Source of the DNA: Marmoricola sp.
GTDB taxonomy: Bacteria > Actinomycetota > Actinomycetes > Propionibacteriales > Nocardioidaceae
DNA length: 33,217 bases
Assembly: GCA_025964775.1 (NCBI GenBank)
Contig: JAOPYE010000020.1
Location: 1-33,217, forward strand
Direction: 5' to 3'
Of this stretch, positions 1 to 8,088 are shown in pieces. The position numbers and the translations under genes are program-made. Numbering within the stretch: the stretch's first letter is position 1; the number at the start of each line of letters is the position of its first letter. The notes beneath the pieces were generated by a model. It was given only the letters and a program-made list of their open reading frames with translations. It was not told the origin of the DNA and searched no databases.

Positions 1-298
1 CCCCGTCGCCTTCGTCATCCTCCGCGACAGTGCCACCAAAGACGGGGCCGGAGACGGCGGCACCGACATCGTCAAGGAACTCCGCGACCACGTCGCCCAC
101 GAGATCGGCGCCATCGCCAAACCCAGCAAGATCATGATCGTCGCCGAACTCCCCAAGACCCGCTCCGGCAAGATCATGCGCCGACTGCTCCGCGACGTCG
201 CCGAACACCGCGACATCGGCGACGTCACCACCCTGGCCGACTCCACCGTCATGGACCTCATCTCAGCAGGTTCCGCTGCCGCGAGCTCCGAGGACTGA
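1..298 (+). CDS. acsA: Acetyl-CoA synthetase, C-terminal end (partial)
   Basis: This is the last ~98 residues of an AMP-forming acyl/acetyl-CoA synthetase; the 5' part lies outside the window and the reading frame begins at base 2. The protein activates acetate (or a short acid) to acetyl-CoA through an acyl-adenylate. The diagnostic piece is the C-terminal motif PKTRSGKIMRRLLRD, which carries the adenylation-step lysine that is the usual regulatory acetylation site in Acs, followed by the Acs-like GDVTTLAD segment. The stop is TGA at 296-298. It converges with the LysR gene, leaving about 40 bases between stops. Acetate-type specificity is inferred from the C-terminal motif only; a propionyl-CoA synthetase is possible. 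Confidence 0.9.
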   Translation, partial: PVAFVILRDSATKDGAGDGGTDIVKELRDHVAHEIGAIAKPSKIMIVAELPKTRSGKIMRRLLRDVAEHRDIGDVTTLADSTVMDLISAGSAAASSED

Positions 299-338
299 CG
301 TGGCCGTCAAGCGAGCAATCGCCGTCTCGCGACAGCCG

Positions 339-1223
339 TCAGTCGGTTGCGCGCTTCCCACTCTCCAGGATGAGCGCGTCCGCGACCAGCTGCACCTCCG
401 CGCGCGCGAGATTCTGGGGCCGGGCAGCCAACCAGTACGCGAGGCGAGCGATGGCACGACGTTCGAGCACCGGGACCAGGCCCGCATCTCCACGGGCCAG
501 ATAGGTCGGCAGGAGACCGACTCCGACGCCGGCTCGTACCAGCCTGAGCTGGGCTCCGACGCTGGTCGCACCGATCAGCGTCGATCTGCGAGGGAAGAAC
601 CTGTCCAGCAGATCGAGGTCGTCGACTTGCAGCATCGATTCGACGTAGTAGATCGGCGGGTGGTCGGCCAGGTCGTCCATGTTGTCGATCGGTCCATGGA
701 CAGCCAGGTAGTCGGGGGAGGCGAAAAGGCCGAGTCGGTAGTCCATCAGCCGCCGGCTCACCAGACGCCGCGATGTGCTTCGGGTGACACCGATGTCCAG
801 GTCCGCACTCGGGCCGTGGGCCGGAGTCGGGCGGGTCACGGAAACGAGCTCGAAGTGGATGCCCGGGTGGAGCTGGCTCACGGCAGTGATCGCGGGAACG
901 ACCACCTCGTTCGTGAACGTTTCCGGGGCAGCGACGCGGACCAGCCCGGTCAGCGGGCTCTCGCCCCCCGAACCCGGCGCCAGCGTGTCCAAGGACGCCT
1001 CGATGCCGACGGCGACCCTGCAGGCATCCTCGCCGAGCGGGGTGAGGCCCCAGCCACCACCGCCCGCGTCGACGAGTACCCGATCGCCAAGCGCCTTGCT
1101 CAAGGCATTCATGCGTCGCGCGACCGTGGTGTGGTCGACGCCGAGTTCTCGCGCCGCTGCGGTGAACGTCCGTTGGCGGGACACCGCCAGGAGCACGAGC
1201 AGGTCGTCGGTCCTGATCTTCAT
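339..1223 (-). CDS. LysR-family transcriptional regulator
   Basis: A 294-residue LysR-type regulator. Residues ~1-60 form the winged helix-turn-helix (LLAVSRQRTFTAAARELGVDHTTVARRMNALSKALG), and the rest is a substrate-binding-like effector domain. Length is normal for the family. It is transcribed away from the CoA-transferase operon across a 128-base intergenic region, the classical layout for a LysR protein controlling its divergent neighbour, so it is the probable activator of the valine/isobutyrate genes; the effector would be a pathway intermediate (inference). No Shine-Dalgarno is visible before the ATG, so the message may be leaderless. A perfect palindrome begins two bases upstream of its start codon and may mediate autoregulation. 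Confidence 0.9.
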   Translation of the reverse strand: MKIRTDDLLVLLAVSRQRTFTAAARELGVDHTTVARRMNALSKALGDRVLVDAGGGGWGLTPLGEDACRVAVGIEASLDTLAPGSGGESPLTGLVRVAAPETFTNEVVVPAITAVSQLHPGIHFELVSVTRPTPAHGPSADLDIGVTRSTSRRLVSRRLMDYRLGLFASPDYLAVHGPIDNMDDLADHPPIYYVESMLQVDDLDLLDRFFPRRSTLIGATSVGAQLRLVRAGVGVGLLPTYLARGDAGLVPVLERRAIARLAYWLAARPQNLARAEVQLVADALILESGKRATD

Positions 1224-1224
1224 G

Positions 1225-1240
1225 TGTGCAGTTTTGCACA
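1225..1240. promoter_or_regulatory. Palindromic operator candidate between LysR gene and operon
   Basis: TGTGCA and TGCACA form perfect 6-base arms around a 4-base spacer, immediately upstream of the LysR start codon. A second shorter inverted repeat (CGCA-GT-TGCG) follows at about 1244-1253. LysR proteins typically bind a dyad near their own promoter plus a second half-site towards the target promoter, so this is a good candidate binding region. Assignment to this regulator is inference from position. Confidence 0.5.
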
Positions 1241-1351
1241 GGCGCAGTTGCGTACTTGGGCATTGCTACCTAGTCGACGTACGACGTTGAATCCGTGCAG
1301 AGAGTCAAGGGGTACCCGACCGTCGGGCGTCCTCACAACTCGGGAGGCATC

Positions 1352-2560
1352 GTGACCGACGTGACCGGACCGCTCACCGGCGTCGTTGTCGTTGACCTCA
1401 GCCGTGCCCTCGCCGGGCCGCACGCGACGATGATGCTGGCTGATCTCGGCGCCCGGATCATCAAGGTTGAGGGACCCGGGGGCGACGAGAGCAGGAGCTG
1501 GGGACCGCCGTTCGTCGGCGACTCCGGCACCTCCACCTACTTCCTCTCGTGCAACCGGAACAAGGAATCCGTCGTCGCGGACCTCAAGACTGACGAAGGC
1601 CGGGAGTTGCTCACCCGACTCGTGATGGTGGCGGATGTCCTGGTCGAGAACTTCCGCACCGGTGTCCTGGACCGACTCGGCTTCACGGTCGAGCGACTGC
1701 GTGAGCTCAACCCCGGTCTCGTTGTCTGCTCGATCACCGGATTCGGCCACGACGGACCGGAGAGCCAGCGGGCGGGCTACGACCAGATCGCCCAGGGCGA
1801 AGCCGGACTGATGAGCTTCACCGGACCGGCCGGTGACCCGACCAAGGTCGGCGTGCCGATCGGCGATCTGGTCGCCGGTATGAACGCGGCGTACGGCATC
1901 GTGGCCGCCCTCCACGAGCGGGCCGTCACCGGACGGGTCCGGGTGATCCGTACCAACCTGCTCTCCGGGCTGGTGAGCATCCATGCGTTCCAGGGCACTC
2001 GGTGGACGGTCGGCGGTGACCTGCCGGAGCCCGAGGGCAACCACCACCCGTCGATTGCGCCGTACGGACTCTTCCACGCGGCCGATCGACCTGTTCAGAT
2101 TGCCTGTGGCAACGATGCCGCCTACCGCCGTCTGTGCGGCGTGATCGGCCTCGATGCGGACGACCCGCGTTTCGCCTCGAACGCCGACAGGGTCCGCAAC
2201 CGCGCGGCGCTGACCGTGCTGATCGACGAAGCCCTGTCTTTCGCGCCCGTCGATGACTGGTTGACGCGCTTGGCCGACGAAGGGATCGCAGTGGGCCGGG
2301 TGCGCACGCTGGCTGAGGTCTACGACTGGGAGCAGACCCGGTCGCAGGGCCTCGTGCTGCACGTCGACCACCCGGAACTGGGCGACGTCGTCCTTCCCGG
2401 ACCGGCACTGCGCCTCGATGACAACGCGTACGCCGGTGGCCGCACCACCCACACCCACCCACCGCGACTGGGCGAGCACGACCAATCCGTGCGGGACTGG
2501 CTCGACGAGGTCTGCCCGTCGGACGTCCCCCGATCCGAGAGCACCGAGGTCATGGCATGA
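1352..2560 (+). CDS. CaiB/BaiF-type (class III) CoA-transferase
   Basis: A ~402-residue class III CoA-transferase, which moves CoA between carboxylic acids through an aspartyl-CoA thioester. The N-terminus (GVVVVDLSRALAGPHATMMLADLGARIIKVE) and the SITGFGHDGP...GYDQIAQGEAGLMS block are family hallmarks; D144 in GYDQ is the expected catalytic aspartate. I start at GTG 1352 because GGAGG lies 4 bases upstream and homologues begin near this point; the open frame continues to 1295. The stop overlaps the next gene as ATGA, so it is translationally coupled and heads the operon. Substrate is not readable from sequence; context suggests isobutyrate, methylmalonate or 3-hydroxyisobutyrate as acceptor. 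Confidence 0.88.
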   Translation: MTDVTGPLTGVVVVDLSRALAGPHATMMLADLGARIIKVEGPGGDESRSWGPPFVGDSGTSTYFLSCNRNKESVVADLKTDEGRELLTRLVMVADVLVENFRTGVLDRLGFTVERLRELNPGLVVCSITGFGHDGPESQRAGYDQIAQGEAGLMSFTGPAGDPTKVGVPIGDLVAGMNAAYGIVAALHERAVTGRVRVIRTNLLSGLVSIHAFQGTRWTVGGDLPEPEGNHHPSIAPYGLFHAADRPVQIACGNDAAYRRLCGVIGLDADDPRFASNADRVRNRAALTVLIDEALSFAPVDDWLTRLADEGIAVGRVRTLAEVYDWEQTRSQGLVLHVDHPELGDVVLPGPALRLDDNAYAGGRTTHTHPPRLGEHDQSVRDWLDEVCPSDVPRSESTEVMA

Positions 2561-3696
2561 CATTGGACGAGCGCGAGATCGCCGCCGTCACCGATGCGGT
2601 GCGACGGTTCGCCACCACTGAGCTTGCGCCGGGGTCCCTGGACTGGGACCGCGACAAGCACTTCCCGATCGATGTGATCCACCGCGCCGGCGACCTCGGC
2701 CTCGGCGGCATCTGTGTGCCCGAGGACCACGGCGGTGCGGGGTTCAACCGCGCGATGTCGGTGCGCATCTTCGAGGAGCTCGCCCAGGGCGACACGGCGA
2801 TCGCGGCGTACATCTCGATCCACAACATGGTGACCTCCATGGTCGACAAGCACGCCCGTAGCGAGCTGCGCGACGTCTGGGTGCCCCGGATGGCGGCGCT
2901 GGATGCTCTCGGCAGCTATTGCCTCACCGAGCCCGATGCCGGCTCCGACGCCGCCGCGCTCAGGACCACGGCGAAGCGGGACGGCGACGACTACGTTCTC
3001 GACGGGGTCAAGCAGTTCATCTCGGGTGCCGGCTCCTCCCACGTCTACGTGGTCATCGCGCGCACCGGCGACATCGGGCCACGGGGAATTTCGGCCTTCC
3101 TGGTTCCGGCCGACGTCCCGGGTCTCAGTTTCGGGCCCAACGAGCGCAAGATGGGCTGGAACGCCCAGCCGACGCGGCAGGTGGTGCTCGACCAGGTGCG
3201 GGTGCCGGCCGGCCATCTGCTCGGCGCCGAGGGCCAGGGCTTCTCGATCGCGATGAACGCCCTGAACGGCGGTCGGTTGAACATCGCAGCGTGCTCGCTC
3301 GGTGGAGCCCAGTGGGCACTTGATCGGGCAGTCGAACACCTGCGCACCCGCGAGGCCTTCGGCGGGCCGTTGATCGCGCAGCAGGGCCTCCTCTTCCGTC
3401 TCGCCGACATGGCCACGGACCTCGAAGCGTCCCGCTGCCTGTTGCATCGCGCGGCGTCTGCCGTGGACGCCGGCGCACCGGACGCGATCAAGCTCTGTGC
3501 GATGGCCAAGCGCTTCGTCACCGACGCTTCGTTCGAAGCTGCCAACGCCGCTCTCCAGCTGCACGGCGGGTACGGCTACCTCGCCGAGTACGGCATCGAG
3601 AAGGTTGTCCGCGACCTCCGCGTCCACCAGATCCTCGAAGGCACCAACGAGATCATGCGGGTGATCGTCGGCCGGGCACTCGTGGAGGCGGCATGA
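2557..3696 (+). CDS. Isobutyryl-CoA dehydrogenase (acyl-CoA dehydrogenase family)
   Basis: A 379-residue flavin acyl-CoA dehydrogenase, probably oxidising isobutyryl-CoA to methacrylyl-CoA in valine breakdown. Segments AYISIHNM, GSYCLTEPDAGSDAA, KQFISGAGSSHVYVV, MGWNAQPTR, LNGGRLNIAACSLG and LQLHGGYGYL closely resemble human ACAD8 (isobutyryl-CoA dehydrogenase) as I remember it. The catalytic base is the glutamate of ILEGTNEIMR (about E361). Start ATG 2557 overlaps the CoA-transferase stop and has GAGG upstream; its own stop overlaps the next ATG. Specificity for isobutyryl- rather than 2-methylbutyryl-CoA is inferred from these motifs plus the downstream hydrolase and dehydrogenase. Confidence 0.9.
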   Translation: MTLDEREIAAVTDAVRRFATTELAPGSLDWDRDKHFPIDVIHRAGDLGLGGICVPEDHGGAGFNRAMSVRIFEELAQGDTAIAAYISIHNMVTSMVDKHARSELRDVWVPRMAALDALGSYCLTEPDAGSDAAALRTTAKRDGDDYVLDGVKQFISGAGSSHVYVVIARTGDIGPRGISAFLVPADVPGLSFGPNERKMGWNAQPTRQVVLDQVRVPAGHLLGAEGQGFSIAMNALNGGRLNIAACSLGGAQWALDRAVEHLRTREAFGGPLIAQQGLLFRLADMATDLEASRCLLHRAASAVDAGAPDAIKLCAMAKRFVTDASFEAANAALQLHGGYGYLAEYGIEKVVRDLRVHQILEGTNEIMRVIVGRALVEAA

Positions 3697-4781
3697 CGAC
3701 CGCTACCAACGCTGCCGGACCTCGGTCCATCGATACGTCCGCCGAACCACCCGTCCTCACCAGGGTCGAGGGCCGTGCGGGGTACATCGTCCTCAACCGG
3801 CCGCGCGCGATCAACGCGCTCACGCTGGCGATGGTCAGGATGATCACCACGACACTCGAGGAGTGGCGCCACGACGATCGGGTGCAGACCGTCGTACTGA
3901 CCGGCGCCGGTGACCGCGGTCTCTGCGCCGGCGGTGACATCGTGGCGATCCACCGTGATGCGACGAGCGACCAACCGGCCGAGCAGACTGAGTCGGCCAC
4001 GTTCTGGCGCGAGGAGTATGCGCTCAACGCCTTGATCGAGTCCTACCCGAAGCCCTACGTCGCCATCATGGACGGGATCGTGCTCGGTGGTGGCGTCGGA
4101 GTTTCGGCACACGGCAGCCACCGTGTCGTCACCGAGCGCACATCGGTCGGCATGCCCGAGACAGGGATCGGCTTCGTCCCGGATGTGGGCGGTACGTGGC
4201 TGCTCTCCCATGCTCCCGGTCAGCTCGGCACGCATCTGGCCCTGACAGCAGGGTCGGTCAAGGCCGGCGACGCGCTCGAGCTCGGGCTCGCAGACTGGTT
4301 CGTCGAGTCGTCGAAGATCCCGTCGCTCCTCACCGCCCTCGTGGACACCAGGCCCGGTGCCGCGATCGCAGCGCATGCGTCGGTGTCGCCCGCCGGACAG
4401 TTCGAGGATGACCGGGACTGGATCGACGCCTGCTACGGCGCCAGCGACGTGGCGGCGATCATCAAGGCCTTGCTCAAGCACCCGAACCCCGCTGCCCGGG
4501 TTGCAGCCGAAACCCTGACTACCCGGTCACCCACCGCCATGGCCGTCACGCTTCGTGCCCTGCGGGCCGCAGCTGAGCTCCCCGACCTGGCCGCGGCACT
4601 CCAGCAGGAGCTCCGCATGGTCGTTCGCTTCCTCGACTGCGGTGACTTCGCCGAAGGCGTACGTGCGGCAGTGATCGACAAGGACCGCAATCCGGCGTGG
4701 TACCCCAGGCGACCCGAGGACGTCTGGCCCGAGGACATCGACGGGTTCTTCGCACCGCTCATCCATGAACTCGCCCTGTGA
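3693..4781 (+). CDS. 3-hydroxyisobutyryl-CoA hydrolase
   Basis: A 362-residue crotonase-fold hydrolase of the HIBCH (ECH_2) type, releasing free 3-hydroxyisobutyrate from its CoA ester in valine catabolism. It is longer than a hydratase (~260 residues) and carries HIBCH signatures: GLCAGGDIVAI, EEYALNALIESYPKPYVAIMDGIVLGGGVGVS, MPETGIGFVPDVGGTWLL (E156 and D164 in the active site), and the C-terminal DFAEGVRAAVIDKDRNPAWYPR block. The start overlaps the previous stop (ATGA) with GGAGG just upstream. A perfect GC hairpin straddles its stop codon. The hydrolase removes toxic methacrylyl-CoA-derived ester and supplies the substrate for the following dehydrogenase. Confidence 0.92.
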   Translation: MTTATNAAGPRSIDTSAEPPVLTRVEGRAGYIVLNRPRAINALTLAMVRMITTTLEEWRHDDRVQTVVLTGAGDRGLCAGGDIVAIHRDATSDQPAEQTESATFWREEYALNALIESYPKPYVAIMDGIVLGGGVGVSAHGSHRVVTERTSVGMPETGIGFVPDVGGTWLLSHAPGQLGTHLALTAGSVKAGDALELGLADWFVESSKIPSLLTALVDTRPGAAIAAHASVSPAGQFEDDRDWIDACYGASDVAAIIKALLKHPNPAARVAAETLTTRSPTAMAVTLRALRAAAELPDLAAALQQELRMVVRFLDCGDFAEGVRAAVIDKDRNPAWYPRRPEDVWPEDIDGFFAPLIHELAL

Positions 4782-4788
4782 CCAGGGC
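4773..4788 (+). other. Intra-operon RNA hairpin at a stop codon
   Basis: GCCCTG and CAGGGC form a perfect 6-bp stem around a TGAC loop that contains the hydrolase stop codon; no U-tract follows. It sits 24 bases before the next start and could stabilise mRNA ends or modulate relative expression (inference). Confidence 0.35.
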
Positions 4789-4812
4789 ACACCCACCAGC
4801 ACGGAGGAAACA

Positions 4813-5721
4813 ATGAGTCAGCAGACAGTCGCCGTTCTCGGTCTCGGCAATATGGGTGGTCCGATGGCCGCCAACCTGGCCGCGGCCGGCTACCACGTCG
4901 TCGGTTACGATCCGGTACCCGCCGCGAACGAAGCTGCCGTGGCGCGTGGCGTCGAGGTTGTTCCCTCCGCGGTGGAAGCAGTTGCCGACGCCTCCGTGGT
5001 GATCACGATGCTGCCGAGCGGCGGACACGTGATCGACGCTTACAAGGGCCCCGACGGAATTCTTGCCGCGGCAGCACCCGGGACGGTCTTCGTGGACTGC
5101 TCGACGATCGCGGTCGAGGATGCACGAGCAGCCGCTGAGCTCGCCCATGAGGCGGGCCACCGAGCACTTGATGCCCCGGTCTCCGGGGGGGTCGGCGGTG
5201 CCGAGGCTGGGACTCTGACCTTGATGATCGGCGGCTCCGAGACCGATCTGGACGCCGTTCGCCCGGTTCTCGAAGTCGTCTCCGGCCGGCTGGTCCACTG
5301 CGGGGAATCCGGTGCTGGCCAGGCCGCGAAGATCTGCAACAACATGATCCTCGGGATCTCGATGATCGCGGTCAGCGAGGCCTTCGTGCTCGGCGAGCGG
5401 CTCGGCCTCTCCCACCAGGCGCTGTTCGACGTCGCCTCGACCGCGTCAGGTCAGTGCTGGGCGCTGACTACCAACTGCCCGGTTCCGGGACCGGTGCCGA
5501 CGAGCCCGGCCAATCGCGACTACCAGCCGGGGTTCGCGAGCCCGCTGATGTTGAAGGACCTGAAGCTCGCGATGCAGGCCGCGGACAGCACCAGCACCGA
5601 GGCCCGTATCGGTGCGCTGGCCGCTGCCATCTACACCGACTTCGCCTTCGGCCCCGGTCGGGAGCTCGACTTCTCCGCGGTGGTCCAGGACATCCGCGAC
5701 CGGTCGCAGTCGGGGGACTGA
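4813..5721 (+). CDS. mmsB: 3-hydroxyisobutyrate dehydrogenase
   Basis: A 302-residue NAD-dependent beta-hydroxyacid dehydrogenase converting 3-hydroxyisobutyrate to methylmalonate semialdehyde. It shows the Rossmann motif [17 protein letters not shown] near the N-terminus, the substrate-binding block [22 protein letters not shown] (about 120-141), and the catalytic lysine K173 in [12 protein letters not shown], followed by the C-terminal helical domain with [16 protein letters not shown] 4813 is chosen for the strong GGAGG 6 bases upstream; the open frame extends further 5'. It directly follows the 3-hydroxyisobutyryl-CoA hydrolase, which makes its substrate. Confidence 0.93.
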   Translation: MSQQTVAVLGLGNMGGPMAANLAAAGYHVVGYDPVPAANEAAVARGVEVVPSAVEAVADASVVITMLPSGGHVIDAYKGPDGILAAAAPGTVFVDCSTIAVEDARAAAELAHEAGHRALDAPVSGGVGGAEAGTLTLMIGGSETDLDAVRPVLEVVSGRLVHCGESGAGQAAKICNNMILGISMIAVSEAFVLGERLGLSHQALFDVASTASGQCWALTTNCPVPGPVPTSPANRDYQPGFASPLMLKDLKLAMQAADSTSTEARIGALAAAIYTDFAFGPGRELDFSAVVQDIRDRSQSGD

Positions 5722-5725
5722 CCTG

Positions 5726-6502
5726 ATGCGCACGTTCGAAACCATCCTCCTCAGCCAGACCGGCCGGGTCGCGACGCTCACGCTGAACCGGCCCCAGGCG
5801 CTCAACGCATTGAACAGCCAGCTCATGACCGAGTTGGTGGACGCCGCGGTCGAGCTGGATCGTGACCGCGGTGTCGGGGCGATCGTCGTGACCGGCTCCG
5901 AGCGGGCCTTCGCCGCAGGTGCCGACATCACCGAGATGGCGGCCCAGGGGTACCAGGACGTTCTTCTCGACGACTGGTTCGCCGCCTGGGACAGGTTCGC
6001 AGCCATCCGTACGCCGACGATCGCTGCGGTCGCCGGGTACGCGCTGGGCGGGGGGTGCGAGTTGGCGATGATGTGCGACCTCGTTCTCGCGGCCGACACC
6101 GCCCGCTTCGGGCAGCCTGAGATCACCCTGGGCACGATCCCGGGCATCGGGGGCAGCCAGCGACTGACCCGGGCGGTCGGCAAGGCGAAGGCGATGGACC
6201 TGGTCCTGACCGGTCGGATGATCGAGCCCGACGAGGCTGAACGGATCGGGCTGGTATCGCGGATCGTCCCGGCCGTCGACCTGCTCGACACCGCGGCACA
6301 GATCGCGGCAGGAATCGCTGAGCGCTCGCTGCCGGCGAACTATGCCGCCAAAGAGGCGGTCAACCGTGCCTTCGAGACCTCGCTCGCCGAGGGCGTGCGT
6401 TTCGAGCGACGTGCCTTCCACTCCACGTTCGCGCTCGAAGACCGGACCGAGGGCATGGCCGCATTCGTCGAGAAGCGCTCACCGAACTTCACCCACTGCT
6501 GA
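5726..6502 (+). CDS. Enoyl-CoA hydratase (crotonase), probably methacrylyl-CoA hydratase
   Basis: A 258-residue enoyl-CoA hydratase. The two catalytic glutamates are in place: E112 in [11 protein letters not shown] and E132 in [12 protein letters not shown]. The oxyanion-hole region [11 protein letters not shown] is canonical. By context it hydrates methacrylyl-CoA to 3-hydroxyisobutyryl-CoA, the step between the dehydrogenase and hydrolase encoded upstream. The gene starts 4 bases after the mmsB stop with a GGGGG run about 9 bases before the ATG. The open frame reaches back to 5612, but the crotonase fold begins at this ATG. Confidence 0.92.
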   Translation: MRTFETILLSQTGRVATLTLNRPQALNALNSQLMTELVDAAVELDRDRGVGAIVVTGSERAFAAGADITEMAAQGYQDVLLDDWFAAWDRFAAIRTPTIAAVAGYALGGGCELAMMCDLVLAADTARFGQPEITLGTIPGIGGSQRLTRAVGKAKAMDLVLTGRMIEPDEAERIGLVSRIVPAVDLLDTAAQIAAGIAERSLPANYAAKEAVNRAFETSLAEGVRFERRAFHSTFALEDRTEGMAAFVEKRSPNFTHC

Positions 6503-6517
6503 ACCAGGAGATCCCCG

Positions 6518-8011
6518 ATGAAGTACCAGACCACGATCGAGACCGCCGGCACCGACGTACCGGACTGGAACATGTTCGTCGGCGGCGAGTGGGTCAGCGC
6601 GCTCGACGGCACCTGGGCAGATGTCGTGTGCCCGTCGCGGGACAACAGCGTCATCGCCAGGGTCCCGGCCGGCGGCCCCCTCGACGTGGACCGGGCCGTC
6701 GCCGCGGCCCGGTCCGCACAACCCGCCTGGCGCGCGCTGCACTTCACGGTGCGACAGAAGGCGCTCCTGGACATTGCCGATGCCATCGAGGCCGAAGCCG
6801 AGTCGTTCGCCTCCCTGACGGCCCAGGACACCGGGAACGCGCTGCGTACCCAGGCACGGCCCGAGGTCAACACCTTGATCGCCCTGTTCCGCTACTTCGC
6901 CGGCGTGGCGGGGGAGTTCAAGGGCACCGTGCTGCCGGCGGGTGACGGTCAGCTCCAGTACACCCGGCAGGAACCACTCGGTGTCGTCGGCGCGATCCTG
7001 CCGTGGAACTCGCCACTCATGATCGCTGCCATGAAGCTCCCGGCTGCACTGGTGGCCGGCAACACGGTCGTCGTCAAGCCTGCCGAGGACGGCCCGCTCA
7101 CGGTGCTGCGTCTCGCGGAGGTAGCAGCACCCTTCCTTCCGGCCGGCGTCCTGAACGTCGTCACGGGAGACGGTGCGATCGCAGGTGAAGCGATCGTCGG
7201 CCATCCCGGTATCGACAAGGTTTCGTTCACCGGGTCTTCGAAGGTCGGCAAGCATGTCGGCGAGGTCGCCGGTGCCAGGCTCGCGCACGCATCGCTCGAG
7301 CTCGGAGGCAAGAGTCCGTGCATCGTGTTCCCGTCCGCGGCGACCGAGGATCGCATCGCCGAGACAGCAGCCGGCGTGCTCCTCGGTATGCGCTTCACCC
7401 GACAGGGGCAGTCCTGTACGGCTGGTTCGCGGCTGTTCGTCCACCGGGACGTCTACGAGCCGTTCCTGGCTGAGCTCGCCGCCCAGGTGGGCGCCTTGAA
7501 GGTCGGTGACCCGCTTGCCGAGGAAACCGACATGGGCACGATCATCAACCGCAAGCAGTACGAGTCCGTGTGCGCGTACGTCGACGAAGGCAAGAAGCAG
7601 GACGGCGTTCGGATCGTGCTCGACGGAGGCCCCACTCAGCCAGGCGAGGGCGGCTACTACCTGTCCCCGACGATCCTTGCCGACGTCAGCAACGACTGGC
7701 GGATCGCCCGCGAGGAGGTCTTCGGGCCGGTGCTCGTGGTGATCCCGTGGGACGACGTCGAGGAGGTCATCGCCATGGCCAACGACTCGCACTACGGCCT
7801 GGCCGCCTTCGTGTGGTCACAGAACCTGACTGAGGCCCTCGACACCGCACACCGCATCGAGTCCGGATGGGTGCAGGTGAACCAGGGCGGCGGCCAGATG
7901 GTCGGCCAGTCGTACGGCGGCTACAAGGAGTCCGGGATCGGTCGGGAGTTCTCGATCGAAGGTGCCGTCGCCGGCTTCACGCAGACGAAGCAGATCAACG
8001 TCAGGCTCTGA
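6518..8011 (+). CDS. NAD(P)-dependent aldehyde dehydrogenase (hydrolytic type)
   Basis: A 497-residue aldehyde dehydrogenase. Conserved residues are all present: N164 in LPWNSPL, cofactor loop FTGSSKVGK, E261 in LELGGKSP, and nucleophile C300 in GQSCTAGSR. The retained E261 marks a hydrolytic enzyme producing free acid; CoA-acylating methylmalonate-semialdehyde dehydrogenase (MmsA) lacks this LELGG glutamate. It is the last gene of the operon, 15 bases after the hydratase, with CAGGAG 7 bases before ATG. Context points to methylmalonate semialdehyde (giving methylmalonate) or isobutyraldehyde (giving isobutyrate) as substrate; sequence alone cannot decide. Confidence 0.9.
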   Translation: MKYQTTIETAGTDVPDWNMFVGGEWVSALDGTWADVVCPSRDNSVIARVPAGGPLDVDRAVAAARSAQPAWRALHFTVRQKALLDIADAIEAEAESFASLTAQDTGNALRTQARPEVNTLIALFRYFAGVAGEFKGTVLPAGDGQLQYTRQEPLGVVGAILPWNSPLMIAAMKLPAALVAGNTVVVKPAEDGPLTVLRLAEVAAPFLPAGVLNVVTGDGAIAGEAIVGHPGIDKVSFTGSSKVGKHVGEVAGARLAHASLELGGKSPCIVFPSAATEDRIAETAAGVLLGMRFTRQGQSCTAGSRLFVHRDVYEPFLAELAAQVGALKVGDPLAEETDMGTIINRKQYESVCAYVDEGKKQDGVRIVLDGGPTQPGEGGYYLSPTILADVSNDWRIAREEVFGPVLVVIPWDDVEEVIAMANDSHYGLAAFVWSQNLTEALDTAHRIESGWVQVNQGGGQMVGQSYGGYKESGIGREFSIEGAVAGFTQTKQINVRL

Positions 8012-8088
8012 GCTCCGCGGTCGCCGGTCTCGGCCGGCACGCGCCTGTCGCAGGTTCGACTCCTGTCATCGGCTCTGGTGGAACACCA
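8012..8088. other. Convergent intergenic gap with hairpin and tRNA T-arm-like sequence
   Basis: The space between two convergent stops holds a GC hairpin (GCCGG/CCGGC around 6 bases) that may end the operon transcript, and then GCAGG-TTCGACT-CCTGT (about 8050-8066), a 5-bp stem with 7-base loop identical in layout to a tRNA T-arm. No matching D-arm, anticodon arm or 5' acceptor strand is present, so it is not a tRNA gene. It may be chance or a relic of a tRNA 3' end. Confidence 0.3.

Noticed and set aside
1220..2563. A 447-codon minus-strand frame opposite the CoA-transferase gene
   Set aside because: It has no recognisable domain and is antisense to a well-supported CaiB-type gene.
6518..8011. 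Annotation as MmsA methylmalonate-semialdehyde dehydrogenase
   Set aside because: Operon context suggests it, but the LELGG glutamate and GQSCTAG active site are those of hydrolytic ALDHs, not the CoA-acylating MmsA type.
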